From Candidula unifasciata (Eukaryota; Mollusca; Gastropoda; Stylommatophora; Geomitridae): a stretch of 64,000 bases of DNA. Under the pieces are notes generated by a model, which saw only the letters and a program-made list of their open reading frames with translations, made no database searches and had not been told where the DNA came from. Of this stretch, positions 25,959-37,900 are shown in pieces; the stretch's first letter is position 1; every line of letters begins with the position of its first letter. The stretch covers positions 315,001 through 379,000 of the forward strand of contig CAJHNH020003168.1 in the NCBI GenBank assembly GCA_905116865.2, in the 5' to 3' direction. The position numbers were made by a program, and so were the translations under genes.

Positions 25959-28900
25959 AAGAGAGAGATGCACAACGCGTGCACACATCACAAGTGAACT
26001 TTTACTTGTGTGGGTAAGGAAGGCAGTGACAAACACAGATTAAGAGAGAGGTGCAGGAAGGGAGACAAGATACATCAAAGAAAAAAAAACAGCCTCCTGC
26101 TGAACCCCCCCCCCCCCCCCAATTTCAAGTGTAGTGGATACAACCACTAGCACAACCACTAGGAAAAGATAGTTATGGGGCAAAAAACATATGTAGATGA
26201 ACCAGAGGAAAAAATGGGGGAAGGGGGAGAGGGGAGAGGGTAAGGAAATCTAGAGAAAATGAAAAGACAGGATGGAGAGGGGACAAAGAAGAGATGAGAC
26301 AGGAGAAAGAGCAAGAGAGAACAGAGCAAGGAAAGGATGAGAGGAAGAATGCAGAGAGAAAGAAGAATAGTGGAAGATCAAAGGAAAGAGAAGGGGTGAG
26401 AAAAGAGAGGCAAGACATGGTTGTGTGTCTGGGTGGGGGGGGGGGGGGGGGGGTGGCGATAAGAACACTGAGCGCCAAAAATTGAATTAGGAAATCTCTA
26501 AGTGAGGCCACTTTTCCGGTTCCTACCCTCTCCCAATGTGAATGTGGCTGTGGTCCATAAACAACAGTGCTAACCCCTACTGCCCCTGTGCTTGTCCTAT
26601 CTGCCTGTGACAACAATAGTTCAATTTCTTACACTTTAGGCTGGTGACCTGAGAGCCAAGGTCATTTTATGAAGAAAAAGTCCAGGGGATCCCAACCCAC
26701 CACCGGTGGAAAATAGAGCAGGTTACCACACACACACACACACAAATAGGTCAGGGCATCAGTGGTCTTGTTTTATTTCAGGTTTTCCAATTACAGAAAG
26801 GAGGGGGGAGAGGAGGTGGTGTAAGGTGGTGTAGAAGGCTGAGATGGTATGGGTGAGACAGAGGAGGTGAGAAAGGTGAGAGAATAACGTTTAAGAAAAT
26901 AAAGTGGGGACTGAGACAGGGAGAGAAAGAAGGGAGTAAGAAATAAGATGAGATATAAAGGAAAGAAGCTAGCAGAAAGGGGTGCAACCCTCCCCTAGGT
27001 GTCAATGTGGGAGGGGAAAAAAAAGAGGGGGGGGGGTGGTGAAGGCAAATGTGTTTTTAAAAGTACACATATATTTAATGTGTGTGTGTGAGGGAGGGGG
27101 AGTGGTGGACATGAAATTTTCTGCACTAGGCAACACATAACCTTCTACGCCAACTGAAGGTACGGGGGGAGAGAGAGAGAGAGAGAGTGGGAGGCGAGTG
27201 AGGGAGAGCGGAAAATACAAAGAGAAAGAGAGAGGAAAGCAGTGACAGACAGGCAGAGAGTGAGGAACAGGTAGGACGTGAGGGGGCAGAAAGAGAGATG
27301 GACAGAGATTAAGGCCGCTAAGAAAACAAACACATCAAAAGAAAATATCCACTATGTTCACGCTGAACGACCCCCCCCCCCCCCCCCCACAATACAACTT
27401 CCTGTGTACTTGAGTTGCTAGTAAAAGAGTTTTGCCATTGGAGAAGCTTGTGGGCTTCTACCGCCCAGGTTGCAGTTAGAACTGTGAAGCAAGATTCTGC
27501 TGCTTTTGTCTTGACCACAAGTAGTCTGCCTATGGAGCAGTCACCAAAGCAATAATATGGCTGGAGACACAGACCTTTACTCGTGCGTGCTTTCTCAGTG
27601 ACTCAATCATACTTTATCTGGCACCATCAATATAGGATCTCTTCTATGGCTACTAAGGCAGGGGACAGAACACATGTGGTAATAGCACGAGCAGTTGTGT
27701 TAATTCTTGGTTCATTCATTTAAAAAAAAATTTCCCCTCAAATATTTATTTTGGTCATTCAAGAAATACATTTTCCAAGCTATCTGTTAATACCCATATC
27801 GATAAGTTTTGGGATAGTTTTGTTCTATCATCAAAAGATATCCTCTTTACTTTTGCAATGGAATCTGGAGAAAAAGAAGTTATGGTCTCTTGAACTCTGG
27901 TCACTGGAACATCTCTCTCTCTCTCTCTCGTTGTACCCCACCAGGACATCACAGAAGCGAAAAACACCTGGTGAAACAAATGTCACCATGTGGATGAGGA
28001 TCCTCCGTGGAGAGTTCCCAGAAACCCCTTTCAGCCGTTAGGCCGTATTTATGGCCCGGCTATATTCAGGGCCCCTGGCAAAAGCCAGTGTGGAGTTTCA
28101 AAAAACGGAAAAACTACCAACTATAACACACTATTTTACTGGAACATCTGGAGAAAAGAATGGCACGGCCTTCCTAAGAGTAGACAATTCACAACTTCCC
28201 ACTTATCATGAGATGGACTCTCCAGAGATCAGCAGGGAACAGCCTGCAGGTCCGGGACTTCGATAACCACACAAACAGGCACATTCTTTTTTTTCAGCAA
28301 GTAGATACCTCAAAGTTTGTTTTATCTGGACACCTAGAATGACAATATGGAAAAAGCATGCAACGCATTGCTTCCTTTGTTATCAATAATGACTGCAATA
28401 AGAATCTTAAATTTATTCATAAGCTGTAGCTAAAGCCAATTAAATATATGAACAAACACAATTTTTACCTTGACATTTGACCCCTTGAGCAAGAAGTCCC
28501 CACATAAAATTAGCACAGAAATCACAAAAATGAAGGCCAATAAAATTCTGAACCTATGGAGAAATGTCAGAGAAAAGGATATAATTTCATTAATAATATT
28601 AATAGAGAATTTCCCTCTACAAAAGATGTCATAGGGCTTATTTTCAGGGAAACTTTTTAAAATATATTTTATATGTTTTTAAAATGTTTTTTTGCCAAAT
28701 AATTTATTATAAATTATATAATTTGTATACAGCATTGGGGAGCGGCTGTGGTTTAGCCGCTAGATGCAGATCCGAAGGTCAAGGGTTCAAATGTGAACAG
28801 AGCCAGACTTAAATCTCTTTTAAATGACTTTGGCTCCTAGGTCAACCCAGCCTTGAACTGGCAGTAGGTAAAAGTCCTAGGAAGTAAAGACAGCTGTGCT

Positions 28901-31900
28901 GATTCATGTATAAAATATAGGTCTAGCCCTATATATAACAAGCTAGCTTGGTTTGGGCACGTGGTGCGACATGATTTAATTGCAAAGATTGTGCTTCAAG
29001 GAACACTTGGGGGGGGGGGGGGGGGTTTAGTCAAGAAGAGGAGGGCACAGAAGTAGATGGAATGACAACATCAAGAAATGGACAGGATTTAATTCATCAA
29101 GCGGAAGACAGAGAAAGATGGTGAGTTTTATGTACTGGTGTTTCCATCAATACGTCCCTCACGGCCCTAACGGTTCAAGGGTGATGTTATGTTATATGCC
29201 CAATATGCGTAAAGCTGTGGAAAAGGGTCCTGTACTTTGCAGCATAAATCTTAATGATACAAGTTTTTTTTTAAATTTTTTATTTATGCATTCAATAAGT
29301 ACGTCATGTATTTGTACAAATGAAAAATTCCTGCCCATTTGGCTGATGATCGTAACCAGGTCTTACATTCAGGGTAGGGCTTATATTACAGGCTTCGTGA
29401 CAAATCATGGTACAGCTTATTATCGGGTTAGGTTTTATTTTCTGGGAAACACAGTATGTGTCAGCATCTGTGGCCAAGACGTTGCAAATGTGGTTTGTAA
29501 ATCCAAGAACTTAGTTTAATCCGAGCTGTGGGCAATTTGGCAGCAAACTGCTTTGCACTTGCACTGACATCTAGAGCCAACCATTCAGAAAGCAACAGCA
29601 AACTATTAAATGTCAAATTGCAAACAGCCAAGAAATGCAATTTCTACAGAATCTTAATATACTTAGCAAATACTTTTAAAGATTTAAAGAAAAGTATTTC
29701 AGGATCCTCGCTGGTGTTACAGAGTTCGTGCACTGCAGAAATTCTTTGGACTCGTGCTTGAGTCAGAAGTAGAATGGAGCACTTATGGGTTACTACCCTT
29801 GTGTCATGATGTTAATGCGTTGTTTAAACCTAAACCTTTTAAAGATGTCTTGCCTAAAGCAGACATTGGAAATCATTATATCTGAAGCTCTGATTATCAA
29901 AACTCCCCTGTCTTTAACAGATGCTCAGTCAAAAGTAAACACAGGTGATCCTAGCATTCCAGTCATCTACAGGTAAAAGTGACAAAAGAATTCTTTTCTA
30001 CGCCTTCTAGCACATTTGGCATTCAGTGCTAGATCTATATTTGATAGATCCGATCAGCACTCGGTGGGTCATATGGCCAACATCGCGTCAGCTTTCTTTA
30101 CTTTCCAGCATTTTACTGCTACCAATTTATGGCTGGGTCGACCAGTGGACTCACGCCATTAAAAAAAAAAAAAATGCTAGGCTCCGTTCGGATTTGAACC
30201 CATAACCTTCCGATCAGCAGGTCAGCATCTAGTCGTTACACCACAACAGCTCCCTATCTAAAGGTACCTTGTCCGTAAAAAGTAATGGGGATCTCAAATC
30301 TTCTATGAGCATCTAGTCATCTAGTCTGAGCCACCGGTGATCATGTCACTGCAGCCACACAGGGTAAGCTGCATTTAAGGGAATGAGTCCAAGTAGGAGA
30401 TGAGGGGTTTGCAGTTTCTTGGGGTGAGGATTAGACATTTCACCAAAATCTTGCTGTCCTTTCTTGCAAACCCTGCCTATAGTATATTTCTGTACGAGGC
30501 TGACTTCTTTCTCACAGATTAATGATACAGTTATCTCACATAGACTAACGGTACAGATATCTCACACGGATTAACCGTACAGATATCTCACACAGATTAA
30601 CCGTACATATATCTTATACAGATTAACCGTATAGATATCTCACACGGATTAACCATACAGATATCTCACAGGGATCAACAGCACAGATATCTCACAGGGA
30701 TTACCCTACAGATATCTCACAAGGATTACCTTACAGATATCTCACACAGATTAACTGTACAGATGTCTCACACGGATTAACCATACAGATATCTCACACG
30801 GATTAACTGTTCAGATATGTCACAGCAGAAAAATGAAGCTTACTTTGAATATATGTGGCTTTTCATAGTCAGTGATACTTAATGTTGGAGCCGACTTGTC
30901 AACTGTATCAGCTGCAGAGCTGGTCTAGAAGAAAAGCAGAACCATGATAGTATGGGATTAGCAGTGACTGATGGTGATCAAATTAAATGACAGCAGCAGA
31001 AGCTAGCAGTGGCTGGTGGTGATCAAATTAAATGACAGCAGTAGAAGCTAGCAGCCACTGATGGTATCAAATTAAATGACAGCAGCAGAAGCTATCAGTG
31101 GCCGATGGTGATCAAATTAAATGACAGGTAGAAGCAAGCAGTGGCTGATGGTGATCAAATTAAATGAGAGCAGCAGAAGCTAGCAGCCGCTGATGGTGAT
31201 CAAATTAAATGACAGCAGCAGAAGCTATCAGTGGCTGATGGTAATCAAATTAAATGACAGCAGCAGAAGCTAGCAGCCACTGATGGTAATCAAATTAAAT
31301 GACAGCAGCAGAAGCTATCAGTGGCTGATAGTAATCAAATTAAATGACAGCAGCAGAAGCTAGCAGCCACTGATGGTAATCAAATTAAATGACAGCAGCA
31401 GAAGCTAGCAGCTACTGATGATAATCAAATTAAATGACAGCAGCAGAAGCTAGCAGCCACTGATGGTAATCAAATTAAATGACATCAGCAGAAGCTAGCA
31501 GCTGCTGATGGTGATCAAATTAAATGAGAACAGTAAAAGCTAGCAGCCGCTGATGGTGATCAAATTAAATGAGAGCAGTAAAAGCTAGCAGCCACTGATG
31601 GTGATCAAATTAAATGACAGCAGCAGAAGCTAGCAGCGGCCGATGGTGATCAAATTAAATGACAGCAGCAGAAGCTAGCAGCGCCCGATGGTGATCAAAT
31701 TAAATGACATCAGCAGAAGCTAGCAGTGGCTGATGGTAATCAAATTAAATGAGAACAGTAAAAGCTAGCAGCCGCTGATGGTGATCAAATTAAATGAGAG
31801 CAGCAGAAGCTAGCAGCTGCTGATGGTGATCAAATTAAATGAGAACAGTAAAAGCTAGCAGCCGCTGATGGTGATCAAATTAAATGAGAGCAGTAAAAGC

Positions 31901-34900
31901 TAGCAGCCACTGATGGTGATCAAATTAAATGACAGCAGCAGAAGCTAGCAGCGGCCGATGGTGATCAAATTAAATGACAGCAGCAGAAGCTAGCAACGCC
32001 CGATGGTGATCAAATTAAATGACATCAGCAGAAGCTAGCAGTGGCTGATGGTGATCAAATTAAATGACAGCAGCAGAAGCTAGCAGCGGCCGATGGTGAT
32101 CAAATTAAATGACAGCAGCAGAAGCTAGCAGCGCCCGATGGTGATCAAATTAAATAAAATACATTTTTTTTTAACTTAAAGGTCCTTTTCCATGTCTTGA
32201 GGTGTATTGGGCATACAGGGCTAGACCTGGCAACTGGGAATTAACCTGTTAATTCTTGTCACCTTAAAAATGGGTACCAGGTAAAGTCCTAGGAAGTAAA
32301 GGCGGCTGACATGATGGACCACATCACCCACTGAGTGCCAATTGGTCTATAAAATATAGGTCTAGCCCTATATGCCCAGTACACTTGAAGGCATGGAAAA
32401 GGGTCCTTTGCTAACTATGCGAGCAAAAGTCCAGGAATAATAAGCAACCAACAGTCTGTTTACAAATAAGGGAGATCTGTAAAACAGATGTGCATGCAAT
32501 TCTTCTGAAAACAAGAAGAAGGAGAAGAAGAAGAAGAAGAAGAAGAAAAGAAGAAAAAGACAAAGAAGAGCAAACACAGAAGGAAAAAAAAGAAAGAGGA
32601 GGCCAAATGACAAACATCTACAGTTACAAACCTGAGCACTACTGATACTCGTATCACCTTTGCCGGATTTCCCCATTCGTTTTCTCTTCATGTTGTATGC
32701 CATATACGGTGACTCCTCATAGTTGGATTCCTGAGATAACGTCTTGATATAGTCGGCAGCTCGCAGCTCAATGTAAAAGTGAATGAGGCCGTCTGCCACC
32801 AAATCGTGGATGGTGTCGAACCTCTTCTCTCCAACGTAATGCTTCCCATCGTAGTACAGCTTGTAATTCCTTGTTTCATTATTGAACCTGGGTGACAAGG
32901 TCCAATCAGAAGTTTGAAGTTGGCTACTTTAGTTCTCTACCACAAGCATATGCTTACGCAAACAATTTTTACTCAATGTAAACATTAAATGAACATTTAT
33001 CTAAAGAACATATTACATGAACATTTTTTACACACAGAAGGTGCTATATGAACATTTTCAATCTAATGTAGATGTTACATAAACTGCTCTACTTACAGCA
33101 GATATTACATGAACATTTTCTTTCTTCAGAATTTATACATGAACATTTAATAACTAAAGCAATTGTTAACTCTCATTCCCTCCCAAAACCTGTATCAGTC
33201 ATGTCTCGCTTGCATGCATCTTTACATCGTACTAGTTGGCAGCCGTGACATCTTCTACCCATCTTCAATTCCCCATAAAGGACGTCCTTAGGGACTCTGC
33301 CATCCTCCATTCTCCAGGTGTGACCCAGCCACCTGAGCCTTTGTAGACTGAACATTGAGAAAACTGTTTTAGTACTAGCTCTTCCCAGTACCTCAGTGTT
33401 TGTGATCCGGTCTTACCACTTTAACGCCAAGTTTTCTTCTTAGACATCACATGTGACAACTCTTTAGCTGTTTCTCCGGGTGTGAATAAGTTGATCAAGT
33501 TTCACTGCCATAAAGAAGAGCGCAGAGAACACAAGCCTGATTGACAACAGTTGAAATCAATACTTCTATAAACCAGTAACATTTTGTTTTAATGACGTCA
33601 AAACAAAAATACTGAACTCTTGATCATTTGGCTGGCAGGCGAGCACTGGATTCCATGCATCAGACTTAGATAGTCAGAGTTCACGGTCTTTCAGGTGATT
33701 CACAAGAAAGAAAAAAAAACAACAAACAACAACCTTATGGCCAATGTGAATGCATCAGGGGCTCTTTCGCTCTTTCTGACCAGATAGCATCCATCTCCCT
33801 CGCGCAGGAGCCGGTCCACATCCTGTCTGCTGAGGCTGCCATGATATCTGTCAACAGATACAATCACATGTAGAGAACAAAGTAGTCACCAGAACAGATA
33901 CAATCACGTGTAGAGAACAAAGTAGTCACCAGAACAGATACAATCATGTATAAAGAACAAAGCAGTCACAAGAACAGATGCAACCAAGTGTAAAGAACAA
34001 AGCAGTCACCAGAACAGATACAATAATGTGTGAAAAAAATAGTCACAAGAACAGATACAATCACATGGAAAGAACACAGCAGTCACTAGAACAGATACAG
34101 TCACAAATGAAAGAAGAAAGTAGTCACATGGAAAGAACACAGCAGTCACTAGAACAGATACAGTCACAAATAAAAGAAGAAAGTAGTCACAAGAACAGAT
34201 ACAACAATGTGAAAATAACAAAGTAGTCACAAGAACAGAAACAATCACATATACAGAACACGGTAGTCACAAGAACAGATACAATCACATGTAAAGAACA
34301 AAATAGTCACAATAACAAATGAAATGACAGGTAAAGAACAAAGTGGTCACCAGAAAAGATACAATCACATGTAAAGAACAAAGTAGTAACAAGAACTTTA
34401 TTTCCCAGGGCACTTCTGGGCACGTATTTCAGGATAGGTGAACCTGGTAGGTTCCAAATGGACAAATGTAGCATGAGCAGACGCCAAGCATCAGCAGATC
34501 AACACTACGGAGACTCACATGGATATACTGTCACGAAATGCATGGGTGCGAGGGAATGAAAGAGCAAATTCTTCCTGCCATAAGAGAAAGCTGCGAGAGC
34601 ATTTGTACCTGACAAAGAGGATATTCTGAAGACCACTTATGAATGAATACAGATAGAAGACACGGGGTTAGATGAAATAACATTGAAGGAAGGAGGAATG
34701 AGGTGTGCAATCCGGCAAGGAGGGTGTATGAGAGGAAGAGAATGACAGGTGTATAATCAGTGTGCTACAGCCTCTATTCCCTATATAACACTGTTCTTTG
34801 GCCACATAATGAGAAGAGAGACATTGGAGAACATTGTGACAACTGGAAAGATCAGTGGAAAACGGGGTAGAGGCAGACCAATAGAGATGATGCTGGATGC

Positions 34901-37900
34901 GCTGAAACGATGGCATGGAGGGATATCATCAAGAAAGCTGTTCCAGACAACCGGGGATCATGATCTGTGGAGACGCATGCGAACCCAAGGTCTTTAGGAT
35001 GGTAGCTAAGAAACATCCATATATTGATATAAGGCAATATGAATTGTATGTGTACAGTTGATTTTTGAGGTGGGCAGCTGGCTCCATTTTTATCTTCTTC
35101 TATGATCAACCTTAACAGGACATTCACAGCTATGACGTTTACAGCTATCCTGTGATAACTGCAACTTTGAACCAGCACAACCCCCTAGTTAGTAGCACTT
35201 TAGGACATGCTCCCCCCCCCTCCCCGGAACAGGCACCAGAACTCAGAGGACATGCCCATTTGGTTCATGTCAAGTCAGGGCTGTTCAGCTGAGTCTACTC
35301 AGCGATAAAAATATTGAAAATGGGGATCGTCACGGGCCACAGCTCCAGCGTAGAAAGATCACTATTACAGTACAACTGGCAACGATTCCAGTGCCACTTG
35401 CCAGGCCTCTTCTTCTTTCTTCTTCCGATCACTTTAAATAGATTATCTATATCTGCCATATTGTCTCTAGTATGAACTTCACTGTCATTTGTTATTCACT
35501 CAGAGACCCGTAAAGTTTGACATTCACTGGTATTTCTCGAGGCCAAAAGTGTTGCCTTGATATGTTGTATTTGGGACAGTCTAGGAGGATGTGATCTGTT
35601 GTCTCAGGTGCTAATCCACATGTACACATGGCTGATTCACCAATCTTAAATTGTGTGTACATGTGGCTGCCAAGTATACTATGCCTCTGTGGGCAGCCAG
35701 TTGAACAGCCCTGTGTTAAGTGATATCAGTTTTTTTCAATGATGGCTTATCATGCTCTAGTTATTTCTTATTGGGCTGCTCATGCACCATGTGTGTTTTT
35801 GTTGATTTCAAACCATGTGTTCCATGCTGTTTCAATGTAGTCATGTGTCTTTGCTTTTTTGTATTCATTCGTTTTTCTGCCTTTAATTTCCAAGTGGAGC
35901 ATAGGGTCTCCACCATCTCATGCTAAGCCCTTTTGACAACATATTCTAAACTATGAACCCCCATGCCTCTTAACACAGAGCAAAACTGAACGGACATCTC
36001 TTAGTGCAACAAAACTTGTTTGAGAATGTAGGTGGAGGCAGTTGCCGGGGTGTTGGCAAATAACCAAGCAGAGACTGGCTGGTTCTCCCACCCCCCACCC
36101 CCCAGAATAAGGGCCCTGCAACCCACAAAGGGTGGCTGCAGAAGAAAAGGCCTCCCTCTACAGAAAACTGTCTGTTAATGATTTTCAATGAGGGGCGGGC
36201 AATCTCAGAACCACGATTCATTTATTTATATCCTGCTGCACCATTATATGTCACATAGGGCATGGAGTCTGTTTCTCCATTCTGTTTTATCCTGTGCAAT
36301 CACTTTTGATATCCTGGCTGGAATCCAGTCAAGCAGCTTTGACCTCTCTCATCAACATCCGCCTCAGGGTTTCTCTTGGACAGCCTTGTTTCCTTAATTC
36401 TTCTATTTCCTATTTCAATGCCTGTTTGGTGATTCTCCATTCGTCATTTCTCTGAATGTGTCCAATACAGTACTTTCTCTGTCTTATAACTGTTAATATT
36501 ATACATTTTTCTTATGTCTTCACTGCTTTTGAATTCACCCCATTTATGTTCGTCATTTTCCTCAGGCATTTGTTCTAGAATGCATTTAACTTTTGTTCCA
36601 TATATTTAGTGTTTCTTTAACTGTCACTAACATATGTTAAAATAGAAATAACATTATAACTGAAAATATGTAACTTTGTTCTAAACTATATAATTTAGAG
36701 TTCCATACTTTGTTAAAGGGAGTCGCCGTAGCGCCTATGGATTGGAAGGCCATGACAGAGCCGGACTTGTTTTCATCAAAAATGACCTTGAATCCCAGGT
36801 TGACCCAGCCTTGAGCAAGTACCAGGTGCAACCCTGGGAAGTAATGGCGGCTGACAAAATGCTGACCACATCTCCCGCCAAGTGCCGATTGGTGTATACA
36901 AATATAGGTCTAGCCCTAAATTCCCAATACACTAAAAGCCGTAGAAAAAGTACCTTTACTTTACTTTGTTAGAGTTTTCAAAAGCTGTTGTTGCCTCGTC
37001 AGTGTGCGTCCTAATTTCTTTCTTTGTTTCCATGACTATTTATATTACTACCTAAATAAGTAAACGGATCTGTTATCCAAATTCTTGTTGTCTTTAGTGT
37101 TACATCTGCTTGAGCTGCTATTAGTGGCTTTAATCTATTCAGAACTATACCGATAGGAAAATGTCAACGTGCTAAGGTTTAAACCCGGACCAATATCCTG
37201 GCAGGTAGAATCACTAGCGACTTCATCACTGCAACTCTGTGACACTGTATCTGAAAAGCATATTCGCTTTCACTCTTCTCCCTACAGAAAACACAGACAT
37301 TCACACACAGCGAAGCAGTCAATAAAGGCCAAGGTCAAACTGGCTAAGTGTGAGGGGCACACAAGTGTGATAGTGCAGCAGCAAAGTGTGGGAGGCACAA
37401 ATGTGTGATGTGTGATAGTGCAGCAGATAAGTGCGGGGGGGGGGGGGGGGGGGAGCACAAATGTGTGACGTGCAACAGTGCAGCTCAGCACTTGAAACTA
37501 TGAGGTCAAGTGAGACAATTCAGTTTCCACCAATGCACAGGGTGTCCAGTAAGTTTCCATGCAGAGGAAAAATAACCATTTATTATGAAAACCTATTTTT
37601 ATTTATATAATATGCTCCAAGTGACTACAACTGTTTTGAAGAAGGGAAAAAAAACCCAGTATAATGTGTGTTCACCACTGCTAAAGGCCATACATAAGCA
37701 CAGCTGGAGTACTGCTTCTAATGATATTGGTGATCTGCTTTTTCTCCCTATGTATGGAAACTGATGGGTCACCCTGAAACACTCTTAACACACACACTCA
37801 ACCATAACACCAGATACACTGGTCACAAACAGGAATACTACTAGTGAAGTGGTGAAACAACACTAATGTAGTTGTAAACTATTCAACCACATACTGAGTT

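Noticed and set aside
25387..26616. Long Ser/Leu/Pro-rich minus-strand frames (up to 207 codons)
   Set aside because: Pyrimidine strand of GA-rich low-complexity sequence; three overlapping frames are open at once, which argues against coding.
28051..28266. 71-codon plus-strand frame in intron 7
   Set aside because: No recognisable domain, no splice or start support, antisense to chimaerin.
28469..28547. Exon 7 starting at the inner CAG (28547)
   Set aside because: Gives only 10 residues between the C1 His and first Cys, whereas the outer acceptor gives the canonical 12.
30515..32156. CRISPR-like arrays
   Set aside because: Directly adjoining repeats without spacers, in a eukaryotic intron; these are minisatellites.
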